Positions 33,525 to 41,544 of a stretch of 64,000 nt of DNA are shown here, piece by piece (within the stretch, counting starts at the first letter, position 1; every line of letters starts with the position of its first letter). The position numbers were made by a program, and so were the translations under genes. The DNA lies in assembly GCA_028689615.1 (NCBI GenBank), contig JAQVCV010000002.1:84092-148091 (forward strand). Direction: 5' to 3'. Origin of the DNA: Bacteroidales bacterium (lineage in GTDB: Bacteria; Bacteroidota; Bacteroidia; Bacteroidales; TTA-H9). Below the pieces are notes generated by a model. That model saw nothing but the letters and a program-made list of their open reading frames with translations, ran no database searches and had not been told where the DNA came from.

Positions 33525-33545
33525 GGCCTTGATGAAACCAAGGCC
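33525..33545 (+). terminator. Hairpin between murA and grpE
   Basis: GGCCTTG (33525-33531) pairs with CAAGGCC (33539-33545) over a 7-base loop. The downstream sequence (TGCATTAGTTTAT) lacks a proper U run, so this may be a weak terminator or a leader stem of the grpE message. Confidence 0.4.
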
Positions 33546-33587
33546 TGCATTAGTTTATATACTGATCATTTTTTAAAAATCTGAACC

Positions 33588-34292
33588 ATGATGACCGAAG
33601 ATAATCTCCAAAACAAACAGGAAGCAAATCCTGTGGAAAACAAGGCAAATGAAAACACCCCGGTACAACCTGATCCAGAACAAAATCAAGATGTTCCAGA
33701 AGCGAAAAAAAAGAAGAAAAGCTTTTTCAGTCGTGGTAGCCGTGATGAGAACGCAAAGCAAGAAACCAAACCAGTAAACCCCGAAAACGCTGAAGATGAA
33801 GAATCAGCAAAAAACGATGGTACATCAACAGATTGCCCGGATAAAACAACCGAATTGGAGCAAAAACTAGCCGAGGCCAACGACAAATTCCTACGGCTGT
33901 TCTCAGATTTTGATAATTTCAGGAAAAGAACTGCCCGTGAAAAAATTGAGATGGCCAAAACAGCATCTCTGGATTTAATTCTTCAGCTAATTCCTGTTGT
34001 AGATGATTTCGAGCGTGCCCTTAAATCGATGGATGCCAGCGACGAGAGCACCCTCCCCATCCGTCAAGGGATTGAGTTGATTTACAACAAATTCTGGTCA
34101 ATACTCGAACGTCAGGGGGTCAAGCCCATTGAGGCAATCGGACAAGATTTCGATACCGACTTTCATGAAGCACTGACCAACATCCCGGTTACCGACGAAT
34201 CGATGAAGGGAAAAGTAATCGACCAGGTAGAAAAAGGCTACCTGCTTGGCGAGAAAGTAATCAGGTTTGCAAAAGTTGTTGTTGGAGCCTGA
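33588..34292 (+). CDS. grpE: Nucleotide exchange factor GrpE
   Basis: Releases ADP from DnaK. The 234-residue product has a long disordered, charged N-terminal extension (about residues 1-85, rich in Asn, Glu, Lys, with KKKKSFFSRGSRDE), then the dimeric coiled coil (ELEQKLAEANDKFLRLFSDF, then DNFRKRTAREKIEM) and the C-terminal beta wing (GQDFDTDFHEALTNIPV and GEKVIRFAKVVVG). The extension is longer than in E. coli GrpE. Forms a chaperone pair with dnaJ 40 bases downstream; dnaK is not in the window. Confidence 0.94.
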   Translation: MMTEDNLQNKQEANPVENKANENTPVQPDPEQNQDVPEAKKKKKSFFSRGSRDENAKQETKPVNPENAEDEESAKNDGTSTDCPDKTTELEQKLAEANDKFLRLFSDFDNFRKRTAREKIEMAKTASLDLILQLIPVVDDFERALKSMDASDESTLPIRQGIELIYNKFWSILERQGVKPIEAIGQDFDTDFHEALTNIPVTDESMKGKVIDQVEKGYLLGEKVIRFAKVVVGA

Positions 34293-34332
34293 AACATTGA
34301 AAACCAGTTGACATAAATATAAGGGTAAATCC

Positions 34333-35490
34333 ATGGCAAAACGCGATTATTACGAAATACTTGAAATTCCACGCAATGCATCAGAAGCCGACATCAAGAA
34401 GGCTTACAGGCAAATGGCAATCAAGTACCATCCCGACAAAAACCCAAACAACAAAGAGGCAGAAGATAAATTCAAGGAAGCAGCAGAAGCTTACGAGGTT
34501 TTATCGAACCCCGAGAAACGAAGCCGTTACGACCAATTTGGGCACTCAGGTCTGGGTAACCAGGGTGGCTTTGGAGGTGGCGGTATGAGTATGGACGATA
34601 TTTTCAGCAACTTTGGCGATATTTTCGAAAGTGCCTTTGGTGGTGCATTTGGCGGTTTTGGCGGCGGGAATCGTGGTGGCCAGCGTCGTCGTGTAAATCG
34701 GGGGAGCAATCTTCGGGTAAAAGTCTCCCTGTCGCTGGAAGATATTGCCAAAGGGGTGCACAAAAAACTAAAGATATCGAAATACATAAGTTGCGCCTCA
34801 TGCCAGGGAACTGGTGCCAAAGACGGTGGAAGCTACACCACGTGCGGCACCTGCAGAGGAACCGGACAAGTAACCCGCGTTACCAACACGTTTCTTGGGC
34901 AAATGCAAACCGCTTCAACCTGCCCGCATTGCGGTGGTGAGGGACGAACCATCAACGACAAATGCAACACCTGCATGGGCGATGGCATAGTGAAAGGAGA
35001 AGAGGTGGTTGAGGTGGACATTCCGGCTGGTGTAACAGAAGGAATGTCGCTGAGCATGAGCGGCAAAGGAAATGCAGGCGCAAGAGGTGGAGTTCCCGGC
35101 GATCTGATTATTTTGATTGAAGAACAACCGCATCCCACGCTGCAACGTGATGGAACCAACCTGCTCTATGAGCATTACATCAGCTTTCCGGAGGCAGCTG
35201 TTGGAACAACCATCGAGGTACCAACGCTCGACGGGAAAGCCCGGGTTAAACTGGAGCCAGGTGTACAGGGAGGAAAAATTTTAAGGCTAAAAGGCAAGGG
35301 GATACCGGAAATCAACAGCTACAGCAAAGGAGATCTGTTGGTTAACGTTAATGTATGGACCCCTCAGAACCTAAGTCGCGAAGAGCGTCAGTTGATGGAA
35401 AAATTGGCAGAAAGTCCCAATTTTAAACCCAATCCCACCAAACGCGACAAATCGTTTTTCGACAGGATGAAAGAGTATTTTCAAGGCTGA
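34333..35490 (+). CDS. dnaJ: Chaperone protein DnaJ
   Basis: Hsp40 co-chaperone that delivers substrates to DnaK and stimulates its ATPase. The 385-residue product is a class A DnaJ: J domain with YHPDKNPNN (HPD loop, residues about 33-41), Gly/Phe-rich linker (residues about 75-115), zinc region with four CxxCxGxG repeats ([36 protein letters not shown]), and the two C-terminal beta domains with dimer tail. All four zinc repeats are intact. Confidence 0.96.
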   Translation: MAKRDYYEILEIPRNASEADIKKAYRQMAIKYHPDKNPNNKEAEDKFKEAAEAYEVLSNPEKRSRYDQFGHSGLGNQGGFGGGGMSMDDIFSNFGDIFESAFGGAFGGFGGGNRGGQRRRVNRGSNLRVKVSLSLEDIAKGVHKKLKISKYISCASCQGTGAKDGGSYTTCGTCRGTGQVTRVTNTFLGQMQTASTCPHCGGEGRTINDKCNTCMGDGIVKGEEVVEVDIPAGVTEGMSLSMSGKGNAGARGGVPGDLIILIEEQPHPTLQRDGTNLLYEHYISFPEAAVGTTIEVPTLDGKARVKLEPGVQGGKILRLKGKGIPEINSYSKGDLLVNVNVWTPQNLSREERQLMEKLAESPNFKPNPTKRDKSFFDRMKEYFQG

Positions 35491-35504
35491 TCAAACAAAA
35501 AAAC

Positions 35505-36428
35505 ATGCTAATCAGAGCCACCGAGGTTGTTAAAAGATATTCTGGCCACACGGCACTTGATCGCGTGAGCATCGAGGTTCCGGAAGGTAAGGTTTTCGGA
35601 TTGCTGGGCCCGAATGGAGCCGGAAAAACAACACTCATCCGGATTTTAAACCAAATTACCGGCCCCGATGAAGGGGCTGTTTGGTTTGACAATCAAAAAC
35701 TTAACAGCATCCACATTGGGCAGATCGGATACCTGCCCGAGGAGCGCGGGCTCTACAGAAAAATGAAGGTTGGCGAACAGGCTTTGTATCTGGCTATGCT
35801 CAAAGGGGTTCCGCAAGCAGAAGCAACCCGCAGATTAAAAAAGTGGTTTGCGAAATTCGAAATCGAATCGTGGTGGAACAAAAAGGCAGAGGAACTCTCG
35901 AAAGGGATGCAACAAAAACTGCAATTCATTGTCACGGTAGTACATCAACCCAGGCTCCTTATCTTCGATGAACCGTTCAGCGGCTTTGATCCTATCAACG
36001 CCAACCTGCTCAAAGAGGAGATGCTCAACCTGAAGCGAGAAGGAACCACTGTTATCCTCTCAACCCACAACATGAATTCTGTTGAAGAACTTTGCGACAA
36101 CATCGCCCTCATCAACCAATCGAGAAAAGTGTTGGATGGTACTGTAAACGGGATCAGGCAACAATACTCCCGAAAGGTATTTGAAGTAGAAGCCGAAGGC
36201 ACACTACATGGTCTTAGTAGCACAATTGACGAACTGGGATTCAAGCTGATAAACTCATCAGATTTGCACAACCGAATCCAGTTCACCATTGGTGCAACTC
36301 CGGGTCAGGCAACAACACAGGTGCTTCAGAAATTAGCTTCTGTTATTCCTGTGGTGGCTTTTCGTGAATTGCTCCCCTCGATGGAGGAGATCTTTATTGA
36401 AGCTGTCAACAAAAGCCGTAACCCCTAA
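35505..36428 (+). CDS. ABC transporter ATP-binding protein (DUF4162 type)
   Basis: ATPase of an ABC-2 type exporter. The 307-residue product has Walker A GPNGAGKTTLIRI (about 35-47), Q-loop region GYLPEERGLYRKM, signature LSKGMQQKLQF, Walker B LLIFDEPFSGFDP and the switch His in STHNM. Residues about 215-307 are an extra C-terminal domain of the DUF4162 type. The EERGLYRKM loop is the type found with NatA-like exporters. It precedes the permease gene by 12 bases; together they form one transporter. Substrate not readable. Confidence 0.92.
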   Translation: MLIRATEVVKRYSGHTALDRVSIEVPEGKVFGLLGPNGAGKTTLIRILNQITGPDEGAVWFDNQKLNSIHIGQIGYLPEERGLYRKMKVGEQALYLAMLKGVPQAEATRRLKKWFAKFEIESWWNKKAEELSKGMQQKLQFIVTVVHQPRLLIFDEPFSGFDPINANLLKEEMLNLKREGTTVILSTHNMNSVEELCDNIALINQSRKVLDGTVNGIRQQYSRKVFEVEAEGTLHGLSSTIDELGFKLINSSDLHNRIQFTIGATPGQATTQVLQKLASVIPVVAFRELLPSMEEIFIEAVNKSRNP

Positions 36429-36440
36429 CACCCAAATCAA

Positions 36441-37778
36441 ATGTCAAAAACAGCCATTATCATTAAAAGAGAATACCTGATCAGGGTTCGAAAAAAATCT
36501 TTTATCGTGATGACGATCCTCGGGCCAATACTGATGGCTGCGCTGTGGATTGTCCCCTTTTTAATAGCTACGATGACAAAGGACAAGCACGATGTTGAGG
36601 TTTACGACCAAACAGGAATATTCACCGAAGTTTTTCGTGATGGATCAGAATTTCGATTTCATCCCGTTCAGGGCGACCTTGATTCTCTCAAGAAAGCTTT
36701 CATCCAATCGGGGCATGATGCTTTGGTGTACATACCCCGCACCGAACTATCGGTGCCAACCACGGCAATTATCTACAGTCTTCGACAGCCTGGCATGAAC
36801 GTGAAATCAGAGATTCGTGACCGTATGAAAAAAAGGGTAGAAGGATTGAAACTCCTCAACAAAGGAATAGACCCGGAGATACTCGAATCTGTCAAAACCG
36901 GAATAAAAGTCATGACTTTTAAATTGGACGAATCAGGTTCAGAAAAAGAGGGATTTGCCGAAGTGACCACCGGACTTGGACTGGTTGCAGGGGTAATCAC
37001 CTATTTTATGTTGTTTATGTTTGGCGGTCAGGTTATGCGCAGTGTGATTGAAGAAAAAACAAGCCGCATCGTAGAGGTGATCGTTTCGTCGGTAAAACCA
37101 GTTCAGTTGATGTTGGGAAAAATGATTGGCGTAGGATTGGTAGGGCTGACACAATTCCTTTTGTGGGTGGTGCTTACCATAGGCATTGTTGGAGGATTTC
37201 AACTTATTTACGGAGACAAACTACAACAAGGGATCCCTGCTGCGGCCCAAACTATGGCTCAGACCCCGGCAACGGGAATAACCGCTGCCACCCTTGAAGA
37301 AGCCACTTCCGACAACAACACCATGTTGAGGGTGCTGGAAGCCATTCACAGCATCGACTTTGGACTGATGATAGGCAGCTTTCTGTTTTATTTTATTGGC
37401 GGCTACCTCCTCTATGCCTCCCTGTTTGCAGCAATGGGATCGGCTGTTGAAAACGAACAGGATTCCCAGCAATTCATTCTCCCCGTGACCCTGCCACTGA
37501 TCATCGCCTTTTTCAGTGCAGGATACATTCTGAACTATCCTGATGGAGCTCTCTCGGTATGGCTTTCCATGATACCCCTCACAAGCCCTGTGGTGATGAT
37601 GATCAGAATAGCTTTTGGAGTGCCTTTGTGGCAATTGGCAATCTCCATAGCGTTGTTATTTGCTACAGTGACTCTGACTACCTGGCTGGGGGCCAGAATC
37701 TATCGCACAGGGATTTTGATGTATGGAAAAAAAACTACCTGGAAAGAACTCTGGAAGTGGATGAAATACAATTCATAA
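36441..37778 (+). CDS. ABC-2 permease (NatB-like)
   Basis: Membrane partner of the ATPase encoded 12 bases upstream. The 445-residue product has one N-terminal helix (IVMTILGPILMAALWIVPFLIA), a large extracytoplasmic domain (about residues 45-165), then five to six membrane helices starting at about 173 (GLGLVAGVITYFMLFMFGG) with the ABC-2 coupling motif VIEEKTSRIVEVIVSSV, LMLGKMIGVGLVGLTQFLLW and PLTSPVVMMIRIAFG. This matches NatB/YhaP-type permeases linked to Na+ or drug export. The C-terminus is amphipathic and basic. Confidence 0.88.
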   Translation: MSKTAIIIKREYLIRVRKKSFIVMTILGPILMAALWIVPFLIATMTKDKHDVEVYDQTGIFTEVFRDGSEFRFHPVQGDLDSLKKAFIQSGHDALVYIPRTELSVPTTAIIYSLRQPGMNVKSEIRDRMKKRVEGLKLLNKGIDPEILESVKTGIKVMTFKLDESGSEKEGFAEVTTGLGLVAGVITYFMLFMFGGQVMRSVIEEKTSRIVEVIVSSVKPVQLMLGKMIGVGLVGLTQFLLWVVLTIGIVGGFQLIYGDKLQQGIPAAAQTMAQTPATGITAATLEEATSDNNTMLRVLEAIHSIDFGLMIGSFLFYFIGGYLLYASLFAAMGSAVENEQDSQQFILPVTLPLIIAFFSAGYILNYPDGALSVWLSMIPLTSPVVMMIRIAFGVPLWQLAISIALLFATVTLTTWLGARIYRTGILMYGKKTTWKELWKWMKYNS

Positions 37779-37864
37779 CGCCAAATCGAATTCGCATTTT
37801 CACCCACATGACATCATTTTTTTCGATATTAATTAACAAACCATTCTTAACAAGCAAGGGAAAA

Positions 37865-37895
37865 TTGTAAATTTTTGAATTTAATCCTAAATTTG
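37865..37895 (+). promoter_or_regulatory. Bacteroidetes-type promoter for secDF
   Basis: TAAATTTG (37888-37895) with TTG (37865-37867) 20 bases upstream. Start codon of secDF is 41 bases downstream. Confidence 0.6.
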
Positions 37896-37936
37896 CACCC
37901 TTGAAAATTTTTAACTATTTTAAAATCTGAGAACCC

Positions 37937-40900
37937 ATGCAAAACAAGGGAGTGATTAAATTCTTTGCAATCCTTTTTGCGCTGGTCTGCCTGTTTCAAT
38001 TGTCGTTTACATTTTTCTCAAGCAGAGTAGAACAAAAAGCCAAAGAATATTCGTTAAGTGCCGAGGCTAAAAATCTGGCTATCAAGATGGCTCAGGGAGA
38101 TCAACTCCGTGAGGTCGTTCTATTCGACTCCATCTCCAAGGCCCGTGAAAGATTCTATCTTGATTCAATAGCCAGCGAGCCTGTTTACAATATTTTAGTG
38201 AGAAAATACAGCTACAAGGATGTAAAAGAGCGCGAAATCAACCTCGGCCTCGACCTCAAAGGCGGTATGAACGTTATCATGGAAGTTTCCGTGGTTGACA
38301 TTATCAGAGCACTTTCGGGTTACAGCACCGATTCCACCTTTAACAAAGCCCTTGTTCTTGCTCGTGAAAAGCAAAAAAACTCCAATGCCGATTATGTTAC
38401 TCTCTTTGCTGAATCGTTCAAAGAACTTGACCCAAATGCCAGTTTGGCCGCAATATTCCAGACTGTTGAATTAAAGGAAAGAGTCAAATTCAACTCTACC
38501 AACGACGAGGTAATCAGCGTTATAAGAGAAGAGACTTCGGGTGCGATTGATCGTACTTTCAATATTTTGCGTACCCGTATCGACCGTTTTGGTGTTGCGC
38601 AGCCCAATATTCAACGCTTACAAACAGCCGGCCGCATCCTTATTGAGCTGCCCGGTATCAAAGAGCCTGAACGTGTAAGAAAACTCTTGCAGGGTTCGGC
38701 CAAGCTTGAATTCTGGGAAACCTACAAATTCCCTGAAATTTATCAGTATTTCACCGATGCTAACGGCAAACTGCGCGAGTTCAACAAACAACTCGAAAAA
38801 GGCGTTGCCGTAAACGAAACAGCCGATTCGAACGCAGCAGTTACCGCCAATGTCGATACAACCGCCGCCGTTGCCGCTGTTGATGGCGATACAGCAACAA
38901 AAGCCGACACCTCTTTGCTGGCTAAACTCGGTGATTCAGCCTCCATCGACAAAGGCAAATCGAATTTTGAAGATTATGCTCGCGAAAACCCGCTTTTTGC
39001 CTACCTGAATCCAGCATTCTACCAGAATGAATCAGGACAATACGCCCCCTTTGAAAGTGCACGCGTAGGTTCTGCCTTCATTAAAGACACCGCTCGCGTT
39101 AACAACATGCTGAAAAGGGTGAAATCGGTGTTTCCTCCATCGCTGAAACTCCTTTGGACTGTTAAACCCGAGCCCAACCGCAAAGACATCCTCGATCTGA
39201 TTGCCATTAAGGTAAAATCGCGTGATGGCAAAGCCCCATTGGGTGGTGATGTAATCGTGGATGCACGCCAGGATGTTAACCCCTCGAACGGTGGAGTTGA
39301 AGTATCGATGGCTATGAACGGTGAAGGTGCACGCGTATGGAAAAACCTGACTGCCGACAACATTGGAAATCAGATTGCCATTGTACTTGACGATTATGTT
39401 TACTCATATCCTAACGTAAACCAAGAAATTGCAGGCGGACGCAGTTCAATATCGGGAGGCGGAATGACCATTGAAGAGGCACAAGACCTTGCCAATATTC
39501 TGAAAGCCGGTAAATTGCCTGCTCCTGCACACATTGTTCAGGAAGCAGTGGTTGGCCCCTCGCTGGGTAAAGAAGCCATCGACGCGGGGATGAACTCCTT
39601 CATCCTGGCCTTCGTGCTGGTGTTGCTTTACATGGTTCTCTACTACAACAAAGCCGGCTTTGTTGCCGATACAGCCTTGTTGATCAACATCTTTTTCCTT
39701 TTTGGTGTTCTGGCCTCGTTTGGAGCAACCCTCACCTTGCCCGGTATAGCCGGTATCGTGCTTACCATGGGTATGGCCGTTGATGCCAATGTGATTATTT
39801 ACGAGCGTATAATTGAAGAAGTAAGAGCAGGGAAAGGACTCCGTCTGGCACTTAACGATGGTTACAAAAACGCTTATTCGGCCATCATCGACGGAAACGC
39901 TACCACTTTACTTACTGCTATTATTCTTTACATTTTCGGCAGTGGCCCCATCCAGGGTTTTGCCACCACGCTGATTATCGGTCTGGTGACCTCACTGTTT
40001 ACCTCTATCCTTATCTCCCGTGTAATCTTTGTTTGGTTGCTCGACAAGAATAAAAACATCTCTTTCGACAACAAGTTTACCCGCGGATTCCTTGCTAACA
40101 CCAAGTTTGATTTCATAGGGCTGAGAAACAAAGCCTACATCCTGTCCATTTCTCTTTTCTTGATCGCCATTATTTCACTCGCTTTCAAAGGATTGAATTT
40201 TGGTGTTGATTTCACCGGAGGACGCACCTACATTGTTCGCTTCGATCAAAATGTAAAAGTAGCTGATGTTCGCCAGGTGCTTGCCACTGAATTTGGTGAA
40301 GCTCCGGAAGTTAAGTCATTTGGACCAGAAACTCAGGTAAAAATCACTACCAAATACATGGTTGAGCGCGAAGATGCAGCGGTTGACAGCATCATTGAAA
40401 CCAAACTTTACACTGCCCTGAATCCCATGTATGCAAGTCCAATCAGCATCAATGATTTCAACAGCAGCGCAAACGATGGTAGCGGCACCATTGGCATTCT
40501 GACCTCTCAAAAGGTTGGTCCTACCATTGCTTACGACATCAAACGCAATGCCGTTTTGGCTGTAATCTTCGCTCTGATAGGAATCTTTACCTACATCGCG
40601 ATAAGATTTAAGAAATGGCAATACGGTCTGGGAGGTGTTGTATCGCTGTTCCACGACACTGTAATTATTCTCGGTTTGTTCAGTCTGTTCCACGGCATAC
40701 TTCCCTTCAACCTTGAAGTGGGACAAGACTTCATCGCAGCAATTCTTACAATCATCGGTTATTCTATCAACGACACTGTGATCATTTTCGACCGTATTCG
40801 TGAATACGTGACCCTGCACCCGAAACGCGATCTGAAGGATAACATGAACGGCGCTATCAACAGCACCCTGGCTCGTACGATGAACACTGCCGGAACCACC

Positions 40901-41083
40901 TTGATCGTGTTGCTTATCATCTTCATTTTTGGTGGCGAAATCATCAGGGGATTCACCTTTGCTCTGCTCATGGGAATTTTGTTCGGTACCTATTCATCGG
41001 TATTCAACGCCAGCCCCATCGCCTTCGACCTGATCAATTATCAAAAAAAGAAAGCCGCTGAAAAAGCTGCCCTCAAAAGATAA
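37937..41083 (+). CDS. secDF: Protein translocase subunit SecDF (fused)
   Basis: Proton-driven motor that pulls preproteins out of SecYEG. The 1048-residue product fuses SecD and SecF, each with six membrane helices and a periplasmic domain. Visible: GLDLKGGMNVIMEV in the SecD first domain, LRTRIDRFGVAQPNIQ, AGKLPAPAHIVQEAVVGPSLG, the D5 motif GMAVDANVIIYERIIEEV, then SecF with GLNFGVDFTGGRTYIV and IGYSINDTVIIFDRIRE. A low-complexity Ala/Thr/Asp insert (about residues 285-335) lies in the SecD periplasmic domain. The fused form and length are normal for Bacteroidota. A terminator follows. Confidence 0.95.
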   Translation: MQNKGVIKFFAILFALVCLFQLSFTFFSSRVEQKAKEYSLSAEAKNLAIKMAQGDQLREVVLFDSISKARERFYLDSIASEPVYNILVRKYSYKDVKEREINLGLDLKGGMNVIMEVSVVDIIRALSGYSTDSTFNKALVLAREKQKNSNADYVTLFAESFKELDPNASLAAIFQTVELKERVKFNSTNDEVISVIREETSGAIDRTFNILRTRIDRFGVAQPNIQRLQTAGRILIELPGIKEPERVRKLLQGSAKLEFWETYKFPEIYQYFTDANGKLREFNKQLEKGVAVNETADSNAAVTANVDTTAAVAAVDGDTATKADTSLLAKLGDSASIDKGKSNFEDYARENPLFAYLNPAFYQNESGQYAPFESARVGSAFIKDTARVNNMLKRVKSVFPPSLKLLWTVKPEPNRKDILDLIAIKVKSRDGKAPLGGDVIVDARQDVNPSNGGVEVSMAMNGEGARVWKNLTADNIGNQIAIVLDDYVYSYPNVNQEIAGGRSSISGGGMTIEEAQDLANILKAGKLPAPAHIVQEAVVGPSLGKEAIDAGMNSFILAFVLVLLYMVLYYNKAGFVADTALLINIFFLFGVLASFGATLTLPGIAGIVLTMGMAVDANVIIYERIIEEVRAGKGLRLALNDGYKNAYSAIIDGNATTLLTAIILYIFGSGPIQGFATTLIIGLVTSLFTSILISRVIFVWLLDKNKNISFDNKFTRGFLANTKFDFIGLRNKAYILSISLFLIAIISLAFKGLNFGVDFTGGRTYIVRFDQNVKVADVRQVLATEFGEAPEVKSFGPETQVKITTKYMVEREDAAVDSIIETKLYTALNPMYASPISINDFNSSANDGSGTIGILTSQKVGPTIAYDIKRNAVLAVIFALIGIFTYIAIRFKKWQYGLGGVVSLFHDTVIILGLFSLFHGILPFNLEVGQDFIAAILTIIGYSINDTVIIFDRIREYVTLHPKRDLKDNMNGAINSTLARTMNTAGTTLIVLLIIFIFGGEIIRGFTFALLMGILFGTYSSVFNASPIAFDLINYQKKKAAEKAALKR

Positions 41084-41112
41084 GAAACAGACCAATCACA
41101 TTTAATTTGCAG

Positions 41113-41139
41113 AAAAGTCCCGTGTTCAGCGGGACTTTT
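41113..41139 (+). terminator. Intrinsic terminator after secDF
   Basis: AAAAGTCCCG (41113-41122) pairs with CGGGACTTTT (41130-41139) over a 7-base loop, then CTTATTTTT. It immediately precedes, and slightly merges with, the next promoter. Confidence 0.82.
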
Positions 41140-41141
41140 CT

Positions 41142-41149
41142 TATTTTTG
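41142..41149 (+). promoter_or_regulatory. -7 element for tatA-ompA-purM run
   Basis: TATTTTTG fits TAnnTTTG. Transcription from it would begin near 41155, which excludes the in-frame ATG at 41152 and favours the ATG at 41170. Confidence 0.45.
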
Positions 41150-41169
41150 CTATGTCCATCGTTACGGTT

Positions 41170-41544
41170 ATGCACTCTACCCTACTCATCTTTGATCTTA
41201 GTGGCGGCGAATTATTTCTGATTGTTCTGGCCATCATTATTCTGTTTGGACCCAAGCAGATACCTGTGATTGCCAGAGCTATAGGCAAAGTTATGTACGA
41301 AGTTCGTACAGCAACCAACCAAATAAAACAAGAGGTGATGGCGGAAGCAAGAAACATGGAAGAAACCGTTCAGCCTGCCGGCGACATCACTCAAAACCAC
41401 TCACGGGACAATAAAACACCTGACAAAGAGTTAAATAAAACCGAACTGGCCGACACCATCCAACCCGATCCGGAAACAACGGCTGCAAGCCCATCGGACA
41501 AGAAAGACCCTAAAGACTCGCTAACAAAGAAAAAAGACTCATAA
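41170..41544 (+). CDS. tatA: TatA/B-type twin-arginine translocase subunit
   Basis: Single-span membrane protein of the Tat system that exports folded proteins. From the ATG at 41170 the 124-residue product has a short N-terminus, the membrane helix GELFLIVLAIIILFGPKQIP with the hinge Phe-Gly-Pro, and the amphipathic helix VIARAIGKVMYEVRTATNQIKQEV, followed by an acidic/basic disordered tail (about residues 65-124). The longer tail is TatB-like, but many Bacteroidota have one such protein. tatC is not nearby. The stop overlaps the next start (TAATG). Confidence 0.86.
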   Translation: MHSTLLIFDLSGGELFLIVLAIIILFGPKQIPVIARAIGKVMYEVRTATNQIKQEVMAEARNMEETVQPAGDITQNHSRDNKTPDKELNKTELADTIQPDPETTAASPSDKKDPKDSLTKKKDS

